Assembly (NCBI GenBank): GCA_013122435.1
Contig: WYDT01000004.1
Coordinates: forward strand, 310,001 to 374,000
Source of the DNA: Chloroflexi bacterium AL-N1
GTDB lineage: Bacteria; Chloroflexota; Chloroflexia; Chloroflexales; Roseiflexaceae
Direction of reading: 5' to 3'
DNA: 64,000 nt
Positions 53,478 through 62,737 of this stretch are shown here, in pieces (the first letter of the stretch is position 1; every line of letters starts with the position of its first letter). Both the position numbers and the translations under genes were made by a program. Below the pieces are notes generated by a model, which was given only the letters and a program-made list of their open reading frames with translations, was not told the DNA's origin and ran no database searches.

Positions 53478-53972
53478 ATGAAATATGTGTTCATATCCCA
53501 AAACATCGTCTTTTCGTTTTTGCTCAGTCTTTCATTGCTCATTGTTGCCTGTGGAGCATCGGCAGCAAGCGTGCCCGTGGGCGACCGTGCGGCGTTGGCA
53601 GTTGAGGAAACCCCTGTTGCATCAATCGGTCAGGCACCAATTGACCCAGACATTGCTAAATCAGCACAGGAGGCAAAGCAACAAGCACAAGCCTGTCCGA
53701 ATGTTGAGACAGCGCTCCTCCAACTTATCGAGGCAACAAAAACCAACACACCAACACAACTTCCTCAATTAACAATTCAAGAAGATCGGGTACAAGTCGT
53801 ACTGGTCCTGGAAAGTGAGGATACAAGCTTCTTAGAGAATTATGAGGTTGAAGTTGGTACACAATCGGGGAACGAAGTGCAAGCTTTTGTCACCATCACC
53901 CACATCTGTGATCTCGCCAATGATCAGCAAATTCAGGCTATCCGAGTACCTGCCACTGTGCTATCACAGTAG
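53478..53972 (+). CDS. Small lipoprotein
   Basis: The 164-residue protein has a lipobox signal (FLLSLSLLIVACGAS), a helical Ala/Gln-rich part (DIAKSAQEAKQQAQACPNVE) and a C-terminal beta segment (VQVVLVLESEDTSFLENYEV). No family is recognised. ATG 53478 follows AGAGGG at a good distance; the in-frame TTG upstream is less likely. It lies 41 bases before the subtilase on the same strand and the two are probably co-transcribed. The segment DRVQVVLVLESE resembles the strand QIHLSIDP in the subtilase prodomain, so it could be a related inhibitor-like domain, but this is speculative. Confidence 0.7.
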   Translation: MKYVFISQNIVFSFLLSLSLLIVACGASAASVPVGDRAALAVEETPVASIGQAPIDPDIAKSAQEAKQQAQACPNVETALLQLIEATKTNTPTQLPQLTIQEDRVQVVLVLESEDTSFLENYEVEVGTQSGNEVQAFVTITHICDLANDQQIQAIRVPATVLSQ

Positions 53973-54013
53973 CTTTAATCATTTACTGTTATATTTAGAG
54001 GGAGAAAACCCGC

Positions 54014-55840
54014 ATGCATCTCTATCGTCTGAAAATGGTGAGATCAGGCACGCACATAACGCTATGTCTTGTGACAATGATGATTCTCACATTGGTGTCG
54101 AGTAGCGTTGCAGCTCCAACCGATCCACAACCACACACAACAACCGAGGCGTTTCTCGACAGTGTTGCAACTGCACCGATCGTATCCACCGATACATCAA
54201 TAGTTAAGACGAGGTCAAATGGAAAACTTGACTCTACCTTGACTCAGGTAGCTATAGCAGCCGAGACATCTGTTGAAAGTGCGCTATCCCTGGCCGATAC
54301 ACAGGCAGTTAATCATCGTGACGGACACGTTCAGATACATCTTAGCATCGATCCAGCGCGTGTCACCCAGGTTCAGAGTGCTGTGGAAGAGTACGGAGGT
54401 GAGATTACCGGCACAGGATTTGACAATACATTGATGCAAGCATGGATGCCTGTAGAGGAACTTCAATCTGCTTCAGAAATAGAGGGTGTAGACTATATTC
54501 GTCAACCAGAAGAAGTTATTCCTCTGGGCAACTTACAAACGGGGACGTCAACAACTGAAGGTGTTGCAGCGATCAACGGACCCGCCTGGCAGTCTGAGGG
54601 ATATGAAGGTCAGGGAGTACGCATCGGGGTAATGGATACGGGGTTTACCGGGTACAGCAGTTTGTTAGGAACCGACCTCCCTGCATCCGTTCAGGCACGT
54701 AGTTTTATCGATGGCGAGACCAGTGTGGAGAGTGGCAACGATCCACATGGCACCGCCTGTGCAGAGATTATTCATGATATAGCTCCTGAAGCGGAGCTCT
54801 ACCTTGCACGGGTTGGAACGACATTTGACATTGAAGAAGCCGTAAACTGGTTCATCTCACAGGATGTTGATATTATCTCTTCCTCCATCGGTTTCTACAA
54901 CCAGACTCCCGGCGATGGTACCGGAGCGATTGCAGATCTTGTTAGTCGAGCAAGTCAGGAAGGTATTTTGTGGATCACAGCGGCAGGCAACGATCGAGAA
55001 GCTCACTGGAGTGGCCCGTTCACTGATGCCAACGGGGACCAAGCCCTGGACTTTGGTGATAGTCCCGTTAATTATTTTGTGGATGAGAACGGAGATCCTG
55101 CTGCTGTTCGAGCTGGTTTTCCTATCAGAGTCTATGCTCGCTGGAGCGACTGGACCAATGTTGATCAGGATTATGACCTCTTCTTAGTACGTTGGAACAG
55201 TGCTGAAGAACGCTGGGAAATACTGAGCCAAAGCACTGATTTTCAGGACGGTCAGGCAGGTCAACGGCCTACAGAATTTGTAGCTGGCGTGACGACTGGT
55301 GCGTCAACCTTTTACGGATATGTTATCGCACGCGCTAATGCAGATGACACGAAGCCGGTTAACTTTGATGTGTTTACGCCAAACTTTTTAAGTGCCTTCG
55401 TAAATGTACCTGAACGAAGTCTGGCAAATCTTGCTGATGTACCTGATGCGATAACCGTAGCTGCTCTCGATATTACCGCCCCGTATCCCCAGGAGAGCTA
55501 TAGTTCCGAGGGACCAACCAACGGTCCTGGTGGTGTTGCTACAGGTGGTTTTATCAAGCCAGACATTGCTGCTTTTGCCAACGTCTCAACCGAGAGCTAC
55601 GATGATCCGAAGTTCAATGGTACCTCATCAGCAACACCGCACGTAGCAGGGGCAGCGGCGGTAGTGTGGAGTGCGAATCCAAGGTATACGAATGGCGAAA
55701 TCGAGCTATTCCTCCGCGCAAATGCCGTCGATATGGGCAACCCTGGTAATGACTCTCAGTTTGGGGTAGGGCGCTTGTTCCTTGGCGAACCAGGTACTGA
55801 AACTATCCAACGAGTTTATCTCCCATTAACACAACGATAA
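54014..55840 (+). CDS. Secreted subtilisin-like serine protease (S8)
   Basis: The 608-residue protein has a signal peptide (~18-34), a ~150-residue prodomain (DGHVQIHLSIDPARVTQVQS) and an S8 catalytic domain with Asp208 in GVMDTGFTG, His245 in DPHGTACAEII, the oxyanion Asn region WITAAGNDREAH and Ser538 in NGTSSATPHVAGAA. A ~130-residue beta insertion lies between the oxyanion and serine blocks (DYDLFLVRWNSAEERWEI). The C-terminus ends RVYLPLTQR, a tail pattern recurring in Chloroflexota exported proteins and possibly a sorting signal. It follows the small lipoprotein closely and is followed by a hairpin. Confidence 0.92.
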   Translation: MHLYRLKMVRSGTHITLCLVTMMILTLVSSSVAAPTDPQPHTTTEAFLDSVATAPIVSTDTSIVKTRSNGKLDSTLTQVAIAAETSVESALSLADTQAVNHRDGHVQIHLSIDPARVTQVQSAVEEYGGEITGTGFDNTLMQAWMPVEELQSASEIEGVDYIRQPEEVIPLGNLQTGTSTTEGVAAINGPAWQSEGYEGQGVRIGVMDTGFTGYSSLLGTDLPASVQARSFIDGETSVESGNDPHGTACAEIIHDIAPEAELYLARVGTTFDIEEAVNWFISQDVDIISSSIGFYNQTPGDGTGAIADLVSRASQEGILWITAAGNDREAHWSGPFTDANGDQALDFGDSPVNYFVDENGDPAAVRAGFPIRVYARWSDWTNVDQDYDLFLVRWNSAEERWEILSQSTDFQDGQAGQRPTEFVAGVTTGASTFYGYVIARANADDTKPVNFDVFTPNFLSAFVNVPERSLANLADVPDAITVAALDITAPYPQESYSSEGPTNGPGGVATGGFIKPDIAAFANVSTESYDDPKFNGTSSATPHVAGAAAVVWSANPRYTNGEIELFLRANAVDMGNPGNDSQFGVGRLFLGEPGTETIQRVYLPLTQR

Positions 55841-55865
55841 GTTAACCATTCATATAGTTTGACGC

Positions 55866-55893
55866 ATGCTCCTGTATTAGCATACAGGAGCAT
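55866..55893 (+). terminator. Hairpin after the subtilase
   Basis: ATGCTCCTGTAT (55866-55877) and its exact complement (55882-55893) form a 12-bp stem with a four-base loop, 26 bases after the stop codon. TGTATTA follows rather than a pure T-run. Confidence 0.7.
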
Positions 55894-55961
55894 TGTATTA
55901 CCAACAAGGTGTTGTCTTGAAGAGAGCAACGTGATCATGTATGGCCAGTACCATTGGCTGT

Positions 55962-56002
55962 GGATATGGTACTAAATTGCAACGTATATGGTACTGGATT
56001 TG
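55962..56002. repeat. Pair of direct repeats upstream of a small gene
   Basis: ATATGGTACTaaATTGCA and ATATGGTACTggATTTGCA begin 22 bases apart (55962 and 55984). The two-turn spacing on one DNA face is what a dimeric regulator would use. They lie about 125 bases before the next start codon. Confidence 0.4.
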
Positions 56003-56124
56003 CACGAAAGAGCTATATCAACACCTTACAGATTTCAATTATACTAGTGGGCAAGTTAACAGAGACAATATTTAGCTTCAAAGAACAAACCAACTCCCTT
56101 TTAGCGAGAAACTGAGGCTACACT

Positions 56125-56325
56125 GTGAATCCCCGAGACATTCTCCCAGCAATTGACGCCGCCCTGGAACATCAGAATGTTCCTACCGATCAACGCACAG
56201 TTGCTCGACGTATTGCACTGCTTCAGGCACTGGCACGCATGTTGAACATTCCACCAATAGAACTCCTGACGATTCTCTCACCACGATCAGCAAATCAAGA
56301 GCGCTATCCAGAGCAATATAATTAG
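56125..56325 (+). CDS. Small helical protein of unknown function
   Basis: A GTG-initiated frame of 66 codons whose product is mostly helical (MNPRDILPAIDAALEHQNVP, RRIALLQALARMLNIPPIEL). The upstream sequence is GAAACTGAGGC, a weak ribosome-binding site. Codon use is regular and the helices are amphipathic, so it may be real, but no family is recognised and it has no conserved neighbours. Confidence 0.45.
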   Translation: MNPRDILPAIDAALEHQNVPTDQRTVARRIALLQALARMLNIPPIELLTILSPRSANQERYPEQYN

Positions 56326-56455
56326 GTGCTTAGAAGTTGAGGGAAAGGCGATGGAGCAGATGAACTCGCACAGCCTATGCTGCAACGTAGCTCTCATCAA
56401 TTACGATTGGTACCCAGCTGATTTCATAGTCGTGACACATAAGACTTCAACAGAT

Positions 56456-56503
56456 CAATCTACCACTTCCGAGAGCCGATACTTTTCTGGAAGTGGTAGA
56501 TTG
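56456..56503. terminator. Perfect 15-bp hairpin at the end of the glycolate oxidase gene
   Basis: CAATCTACCACTTCC (56456-56470) is exactly complementary to 56489-56503 over an 18-base loop. It lies 16 bases past the stop of the minus-strand oxidase gene. It lacks a clear U-run and so may work through stem strength or have another role. Confidence 0.6.
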
Positions 56504-56519
56504 TTCGTTGTGGTCACAA

Positions 56520-59273
56520 TCAAACCACGTAGCGACCCGGATTTAGTTTCTCGGCTGGATCAAAGCGTTGCTTAATTTCCCTCATTATGTCAATACCAGT
56601 TGGTTTTACACCCCAGATAGCCAGATCGGCCTTTAATGCAGGCGCACAGGCAAACACGTGGCTGTGTTGCCAACGTGCCACAAGCTCATGTTGCAGTGGA
56701 ATAAGCGCTTGTTGTAGCCCACGAACTCTTGCATACAAAACACCATCGATTGCACGAGCATGTATCGTTACGGAGCCCCCATGGGTTTGAACGAGTGCTT
56801 CTACGTGCACAATGGCCTCCATAAGTGCGGTTGGTAGTACGGCGATTCGCAGCAAAGCCTCCTGCGTAGTATCAATGTTGGCTGCTGAAAGGTTAGCAAT
56901 GGCAGACCATAACTCCTGTAGATCATCGCCGTCTAACGCACGCGTTTCTACCGCACCGGCCCGTTGCGACATCGCTGTGATATCGTCAATATGACGCTGG
57001 CAGGCTACGGTTACACCATCAGCACGCATAGCTACACCATGCTGCCCCACTATGCCGATCTGAGCAAGTGCATGCTGATTCAGATATTCAACAGCAGTTG
57101 GTTGTAGCTGAGTCTGCGCCAGTTCATTGATCAACGCAAATGCCTGATCACGCTGATTAAACATAGCCAGCAGCGTCGACTCGGCTTTAGGGCATGGGTA
57201 GGTACGAAAATTTACACCAGCAATAATGCCTAGCGTGCCGTGGCTCCTCAGGAACAATCGCACCATGTCGTAGCCACTCACATTTTTGACGACCTGGCCA
57301 CCACATTGGATGATCGTTCCATCGACCTCAACGATGGTTAAACCAAGCAACATATCACGGAGCAACCCATAGCCTAACCGTCGTGGGCCATCCGTGGCGG
57401 TGGCAACGAGTCCACCAAGCGTGGCTAGTTCTGGTAAGGGCGCATCAAGCGGTAGCATTTGATTGTGTGGCGCCAGCAAGGTCTGGAGTTCTGCGAGGGT
57501 CATACCAGCTTCGACACCGACAGTGAGGTCGTTGGGTTCATACTTAAGCACACTGTTCATGCGGCGGGTAACAATCACGATATCGGGTTTGCTGGTAAGG
57601 CTCCCAAGCTGCTGTTGGGTACCGCCACCCCACAGAACAACCGTCGCACCAGACTGGTAGCATGCCGCCATCACTTGTGATAGTGCCACGACATCTGCCG
57701 GAAAAACCACGAGATGTGGCGTTTGTCCCTCGATAATGTAATCGGCGGTGGCATTTCCTGTGAGCACATATGCTGAACCTACAATGGTATGCATTTTTTC
57801 CTGCAAACTATCGTTACGTTCGTTGGAGGAGTGTTGTTGGTTGGCACGTAAACGTGTCTGTCGTTGAGCTGCCAGATCGAGAGGATTGATATCGGTTGGA
57901 AAGACTTTCGCTGGGTTGAAGCGGTCGTGGGGATTGAATACCGCATAGAGTTCGGCCATTGCCTGTAATTCAGCTGTCGTCAATAGTTTGGACATAAAGT
58001 CTTGCTTTTCGACACCGATCCCGTGCTCACCACTGATAGTCCCACCTTCTTCGATGCTCAATCGCAAGACCTCTTTGGTGATCGCCTGAGCTTTGGCGAC
58101 ATGGTCCGACCGTGTGGGATCATAGAGGACCAGGGGATGCAAATTGCCATCACCGGCGTGAAAGACATTGGCAATCAGCATGTCATATTCTTGACTGAGC
58201 CGTTCAACATGGGCCATCATCGCCGGGAGGCGCGTACGTGGGACAGCTGTGTCAACCAGTTGGTAGGCCGGAGCAAGAACGGGAAATGCCGTGAAAGCAC
58301 TCTTGCGCGCCGACCACAGCCGTTGTTGTTCTTCCGCTGAGACAGCCGACTGTACCTGTACAGCGCCGTAGTGTTCACACAATGTAGCGATTTCATGCAG
58401 CATGTCGTCAAGACCTTCTGCCACACCGTCAATTTCCACGATAAGTGCTGCACCAGCCGTTTCTGGTAAGCCAAATTGGAAGGCTTTGTTGACGGCTTCA
58501 ATCGTGGTAGCATCCATTACTTCGAGAGCGGTCGGCAGGTATCCGGTGGCCACGATAGCACTCACCGCTTCGCCTGTGGCAACGACATCGGAGAAGAGTG
58601 CCAGAATAACGCGGTTGGCCTCAGGGGTGCGGGTGAGGCGAATCAGCGCCTGCGTGACCACACCAAAGGTGCCTTCGCTACCAACAATCAAGCCTGTGAT
58701 GTCGTAGCCAGCAGCGTCGGATATACCATCACCTGTCCACACTATACTCCCATCGTCACGTACCAATTCGAGCGCGAGAATGTGATTGCTCGTCACCCCA
58801 TACTTGAGGCAGCGTGGCCCACCACTGTTGTTAGCGATATTGCCGCCAACCGTACAGATCTGCCAGGAGGCTGGATCAGGGGCATAGAAATAGCCATGTG
58901 GTAAGAGTTGCTGCGAGAGGTCATAGTTGATAATACCAGGTTGGATCACCGCACGCCGATTAGCAAAATCAACGTTTTCCAGTGCTGTCATCTTGGTGGT
59001 GCAGATCACGATACCGCCGTGGATTGGCCGCGCCCCACCGGCCAGACCCGTACCCGCCCCTCGCGCTACAACAGGGATATTGGCCTGTGCTGCAATACGG
59101 ACAGCATGGGCAACCTGTTCGCTGGTGGTAGGGTGAACGACGACATCGGGCTGGCCGGTCGTACCTTCTTTGATCCAATCAGTACAATATGTTTGCAACT
59201 CCTCACCCTGATCAATCACTGCATGTGACTCAAAGATCGAGTGTAGCGCTGCACTAAGTTGTGTACGTTCCAT
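56520..59273 (-). CDS. Glycolate oxidase GlcD-GlcE fusion
   Basis: The 917-residue protein joins two FAD-linked oxidase modules. Residues ~1-480 are GlcD-like: PTTSEQVAHAVRIAAQANIP, FAD loop VVARGAGTGLAGGARPIHGG, SWQICTVGGNIANNSGG, GLIVGSEGTFGVVT, HAGDGNLHPLVLYD, SGEHGIGVEK and FNPAKVFP. Residues ~505-917 are GlcE-like: FPADVVALSQVMAAC, VLWGGGTQQQLG, ATDGPRRLGYGLLRDMLLGL, GGQVVKNVSGYDMVRLFLRSHG and PAEKLNPGRYVV. In other bacteria these are separate subunits with the iron-sulfur GlcF. ATG 59273 has AGGAGG. No GlcF is adjacent. It oxidises glycolate (or D-lactate-like hydroxyacids) to the keto acid. Confidence 0.92.
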   Translation of the reverse strand: MERTQLSAALHSIFESHAVIDQGEELQTYCTDWIKEGTTGQPDVVVHPTTSEQVAHAVRIAAQANIPVVARGAGTGLAGGARPIHGGIVICTTKMTALENVDFANRRAVIQPGIINYDLSQQLLPHGYFYAPDPASWQICTVGGNIANNSGGPRCLKYGVTSNHILALELVRDDGSIVWTGDGISDAAGYDITGLIVGSEGTFGVVTQALIRLTRTPEANRVILALFSDVVATGEAVSAIVATGYLPTALEVMDATTIEAVNKAFQFGLPETAGAALIVEIDGVAEGLDDMLHEIATLCEHYGAVQVQSAVSAEEQQRLWSARKSAFTAFPVLAPAYQLVDTAVPRTRLPAMMAHVERLSQEYDMLIANVFHAGDGNLHPLVLYDPTRSDHVAKAQAITKEVLRLSIEEGGTISGEHGIGVEKQDFMSKLLTTAELQAMAELYAVFNPHDRFNPAKVFPTDINPLDLAAQRQTRLRANQQHSSNERNDSLQEKMHTIVGSAYVLTGNATADYIIEGQTPHLVVFPADVVALSQVMAACYQSGATVVLWGGGTQQQLGSLTSKPDIVIVTRRMNSVLKYEPNDLTVGVEAGMTLAELQTLLAPHNQMLPLDAPLPELATLGGLVATATDGPRRLGYGLLRDMLLGLTIVEVDGTIIQCGGQVVKNVSGYDMVRLFLRSHGTLGIIAGVNFRTYPCPKAESTLLAMFNQRDQAFALINELAQTQLQPTAVEYLNQHALAQIGIVGQHGVAMRADGVTVACQRHIDDITAMSQRAGAVETRALDGDDLQELWSAIANLSAANIDTTQEALLRIAVLPTALMEAIVHVEALVQTHGGSVTIHARAIDGVLYARVRGLQQALIPLQHELVARWQHSHVFACAPALKADLAIWGVKPTGIDIMREIKQRFDPAEKLNPGRYVV

Positions 59274-59647
59274 GATTCCTCCTTGATACAGGTGCATCAT
59301 TGCCCCAGAAATAGTATGTACGATTCAGGTTTTGGTATGGTCTTATCTCATAGTATACGTCTCAAAACCATCAGAGGCTTTCTTTCGAAATGACTTTGCA
59401 CAGAAAAAATCTAGAATGGGATACGACACGTAGAAGAGAGAGCACGTGTTCGATAGGTTATGGACATTTACAACTTTCATAAATATATTGGGATGCAACT
59501 GGCACAGAATGTGCAAGTACAATACTATAGCGAATAGCTATGTTGTTGAGCAAAGAATACAAACTTTGGAGCATATAGACAATAAGTATAAGGGGAACAG
59601 GGTTCAAGATACAACTAGAACGTTGTCCCCGGAAAAGGAACCTGAGT
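59274..59647. other. Divergent intergenic region between glcDE and dps
   Basis: About 374 AT-rich bases that must hold both promoters. No gene and no clear operator (such as a PerR or OxyR-type box) was recognised. Confidence 0.4.
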
Positions 59648-60166
59648 ATGACAACGACAGTTAAGACACAAGAGATGAAAGTAAAATCTGGTACCACCGA
59701 TATTGGTATTTCAGAGCAAAACCGTCGGGGGGTCGCCGACATTCTTAATCGTACACTCTCGGATGAGTTTGTCCTCTATACAAAGCTGCGTAACTATCAC
59801 TGGAATGTAGTTGGCCCCATGTTTCAGCCACTCCATGAGATTTTTGAGAACCAGTATGATGAGGTAGAGGAAATTATTGATAACACGGCTGAACGAACTC
59901 GTAATATGGGATTAAAATCCATTGGCACGATGAACGAATTTCTTCAGCACACCACACTTCAGGAGCAGCCCAACGAGTATCCGAACGCAATGACCATGAT
60001 TGCCAATCTGGTTGGTGATCACGAAGCATTGATTCGTAATCTGCGTAACGATCTCGAAGCCTGTGAGAAGTTTGGCGATATGGGAACCAACGATTTCTTG
60101 ACAGGTATTATGCAGAAGCACGAGAAGATGGCTTGGCTGTTACGGGCCTTCCTCGAAGACGAATAA
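59648..60166 (+). CDS. dps: Dps-family ferritin-like protein
   Basis: The 172-residue protein forms the Dps fold that stores iron and protects DNA from peroxide. The inter-subunit ferroxidase residues are all present: His51 in LRNYHWNVVGPMF, His63 in PLHEIFENQYDEV, Asp78 and Glu82 in IIDNTAERTRNMG. VLYTKLRNYHW, MIANLVGDHEALIRNLR and DFLTGIMQKHEKMAWLLRAFLED complete the four-helix bundle. The N-terminal ~20 residues carry several Lys/Thr and may bind DNA. ATG 59648 follows AAAAGGAACCTG. A strong terminator follows. Confidence 0.95.
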   Translation: MTTTVKTQEMKVKSGTTDIGISEQNRRGVADILNRTLSDEFVLYTKLRNYHWNVVGPMFQPLHEIFENQYDEVEEIIDNTAERTRNMGLKSIGTMNEFLQHTTLQEQPNEYPNAMTMIANLVGDHEALIRNLRNDLEACEKFGDMGTNDFLTGIMQKHEKMAWLLRAFLEDE

Positions 60167-60185
60167 CGATCCGTCGTTTCGTATT

Positions 60186-60220
60186 GCCCGTTCTGAACTT
60201 GGTGTCAGGACGGGCTTTTT
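60186..60220 (+). terminator. Intrinsic terminator after dps
   Basis: GCCCGTTCTGA (60186-60196) pairs with TCAGGACGGGC (60205-60215), one mismatch, over an eight-base loop and is followed by TTTTTG. A classic rho-independent terminator. Confidence 0.9.
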
Positions 60221-60301
60221 GTTAGTGAATGTGCAACGCAATCTAGATATGGAACGTCATATCTGTGTAAAGTGTTTGATATTTTCCATAAGGAGGAGTA
60301 T

Positions 60302-60799
60302 ATGCGTTATGTGATGCATGAGAAACTATTGGCCTTTGGCGATGATTATGTCATTAAAGATGAGCGTGGTGAGGCCACTTTTTTTGTCGATGGGAGAGCC
60401 TTTAGTATTGGAGACAAATTAGCCTTCAAAGATATGTCAGGTCAGGAGCTAGCCTTTATCAAGCAAAAGATTTTGTCATTTGGCCCGACCTATGAGATTT
60501 ATCGAGAAGGGAATCTGGTAGCGGTCGTGAAGAAAGCCCTGTTTACACTCTTTCGTGCGCGTTTTAGCGTCGATGTTCCTGGCCCGGATGATCTTGAGGC
60601 GCAAGGAGCCTTCTTCGATCATGAGTATGCGTTCTCACGCCATGGGAAGACGGTCGCGCAGGTGTCCAAACGGTGGTTTTCATTCCGCGATACCTATGGC
60701 ATCGAGATCGCCGATGGGGAGGACGACGTACTCATTCTCGCCAGTGCCGTGGTGATTGATCAGGTTATCCATGAAGAATCCAGGCAAGATGATGATTGA
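60302..60799 (+). CDS. LURP-one-related (LOR/YxjI-like) protein
   Basis: The 165-residue protein has the beta-barrel repeat pattern of the LURP-one family, a tubby-like fold: KLLAFGDDYVIKDERGEATF, DGRAFSIGDKLAFKDMSGQE, FGPTYEIYREGNLVAVVKKA, HEYAFSRHGKTVAQVSKRWF and DTYGIEIADGEDDVLILASA. The role of bacterial members is unknown. ATG 60302 is chosen because AAGGAGG precedes it by six bases; an in-frame upstream codon is less likely. It lies 80 bases after the dps terminator, so it has its own promoter. Confidence 0.85.
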   Translation: MRYVMHEKLLAFGDDYVIKDERGEATFFVDGRAFSIGDKLAFKDMSGQELAFIKQKILSFGPTYEIYREGNLVAVVKKALFTLFRARFSVDVPGPDDLEAQGAFFDHEYAFSRHGKTVAQVSKRWFSFRDTYGIEIADGEDDVLILASAVVIDQVIHEESRQDDD

Positions 60800-60838
60800 T
60801 GTAAGATTGACACCATCTTCAGGACTGACATCGTTTCG

Positions 60839-62737
60839 CTAAGTTAATCTCTTATGTTGTGAAGATAGCACTGACAGACTACTACCTGCGCCCTCTGAAC
60901 ATATCGCTGAGGCGTTCCCATGCTCATAGCCTGATGCTTGTAGGCGATAGAGCCGTGCATATATGCCATTGCGTTCCATCAGGGTTTCGTGGGTACCATA
61001 TTCAGTAATCTGCCCATTATCAAGCACTGCGATGAGATGGGCCATCCGCACCGTATTAAAGCGGTGAGCAATCAGCAAACCAGTACGTCCGGCAAGTAAT
61101 GCACGAAACTGCATATGCGTTTCATACTCAGCTTCAGCATCTAATGCTGAAGTGGGCTCGTCAAGGATCAAAATATTGGCATTCCGCATAAACATACGGG
61201 CAGTAGCAACTTTTTGCCATTGTCCTCCAGAAAGATCAAACCCTTCGCCTTCTTCAGCAAACATCCGGCTTACCTCGGTTTCATACCCTTTTGGTAAAGC
61301 AGCGATCATATCGTCAATATGTGCCTGTTGTGCCACCTGCTGAATATAATTCTGATCGTGAATTCTGGTTAAGTCCCCCAAGCCAATATTTTCACGGACA
61401 GTCAGATCATAGCGCATAAAATCCTGAAAGATTGCGCCCATCCGTGCACGGAGTTCCATTACCTCAAACTGACGAATATCGATCCCATCCCATAAAATCT
61501 GACCTTCGGTTGGATCATACATTCGTGTCAATAGTTTCACCAGTGTGGTTTTTCCGGCACCATTGACACCCACCAATGCAATACATTGACCTACTGGTAT
61601 GGTTAGATTGATGTCACGTAATATCCAGGGCAAATCATCGTGATATCTAAATGAGACATTGCGAAATTCAATTCCCTGTTGCAGGGGTAGCGTGGCTCGT
61701 GGATTTTTGGGTGCTGGCAAAATCGATGATAATTGCTGGAGAGCTTGAAAAGAACTATAGAATAACACACTCTCAAAGAGACCACTGACACCAGCTACTG
61801 CTCCCTGAAGAGCACCTTGTGTAGAGCCTACCACATTTACATACAGTGCAATATCTCCCATGGTTAATTGACCATTCAATCCAGCCAACGCAACCCATCC
61901 GAACGCAACACTGGCCAATAAACTGGAACATAGTCCTAATAAAGCCTCCCAGCGTAACTCTCGCTGATTCAGATGGCGTTCTGCGGTATGAATTCGACGA
62001 GTTGTCACACAAAGTTTTTCAAGAAAAAAGTCCCCCAGATCGAATAGTCGAATTTCTTTTGCAGATGGTGCTCCAGCAAGCATCGAGCTATAAAAGAGCT
62101 TGCGCCGTTCATCAAGGCTGTACGCAAACACCATTTGCAGTTGTTGCTGGACTAAACGTAAATCAATAAAGAGTCTCGGTATAACCGAAAGAATAATCAG
62201 TCCTGCCAAGAGAAAATGGAATGATATAAGCGTCCCGATGAAACTTATCAGCGCCACGAGATTTTCCAGAAGTCGTGTTAATGCAGGTAATGTTTCTTGT
62301 GCACTACTAAGGGCACCCTGCTCTGCAAGACGAATGGTATCGTAAATCTGCGGGTTCTCAAACGGTGCTAATCCTGACAGATCATTGATTTTGGTATAAA
62401 CATCCCGCTGAATTTGCAATTCTAGCCGTCGTCCTAATTCACTCTGTAGATAGGTATTTACTGCAGTCAAGAGTGCCGCGGTTACAGTTATGAGTGCTTG
62501 GGCTATCAGAAGTACATAAAGCATTTCTGGTGTTACTGATACTGGATCGGTAAGCCGTAGTGAAAGCCAGTCAAACAGCATCTTGAGAATAAGCGCATTG
62601 GCAAGCGGTACAAGACCCTGAAGTATCGTGATGCATAAAGAACCAACGGAAGCTAATGGATACACACGGCAGACCAATGCAAGAATTTGGAAAATAGTAA
62701 CAACAAACTTTTGTGACGTTTCGGGTTTAGCGACCAT
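60839..62737 (-). CDS. ABC exporter, fused permease-ATPase half transporter
   Basis: The 632-residue protein has an ABC type-I exporter membrane domain (~20-330; six helices, TKINDLSGLAPFENPQIYD, SLDERRKLFYSSMLAGAPSA) and an ATPase domain: Walker A GVNGAGKTTLVKLL (~390-397), Q-loop IFQDFMRYDLTVRENIGL, signature LSGGQWQKVATARM, Walker B ILILDEPTSALD and H-loop LLIAHRFNTVR. There is no peptidase C39 domain. The ATPase resembles those of peptide or lipid exporters. ATG 62737 is preceded by AAGGA. It is divergent from the ATP-grasp ligase gene and shares its control region, so export of the ligase product is plausible (inference). A single half-transporter would homodimerise. Confidence 0.9.
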   Translation of the reverse strand: MVAKPETSQKFVVTIFQILALVCRVYPLASVGSLCITILQGLVPLANALILKMLFDWLSLRLTDPVSVTPEMLYVLLIAQALITVTAALLTAVNTYLQSELGRRLELQIQRDVYTKINDLSGLAPFENPQIYDTIRLAEQGALSSAQETLPALTRLLENLVALISFIGTLISFHFLLAGLIILSVIPRLFIDLRLVQQQLQMVFAYSLDERRKLFYSSMLAGAPSAKEIRLFDLGDFFLEKLCVTTRRIHTAERHLNQRELRWEALLGLCSSLLASVAFGWVALAGLNGQLTMGDIALYVNVVGSTQGALQGAVAGVSGLFESVLFYSSFQALQQLSSILPAPKNPRATLPLQQGIEFRNVSFRYHDDLPWILRDINLTIPVGQCIALVGVNGAGKTTLVKLLTRMYDPTEGQILWDGIDIRQFEVMELRARMGAIFQDFMRYDLTVRENIGLGDLTRIHDQNYIQQVAQQAHIDDMIAALPKGYETEVSRMFAEEGEGFDLSGGQWQKVATARMFMRNANILILDEPTSALDAEAEYETHMQFRALLAGRTGLLIAHRFNTVRMAHLIAVLDNGQITEYGTHETLMERNGIYARLYRLQASGYEHGNASAICSEGAGSSLSVLSSQHKRLT

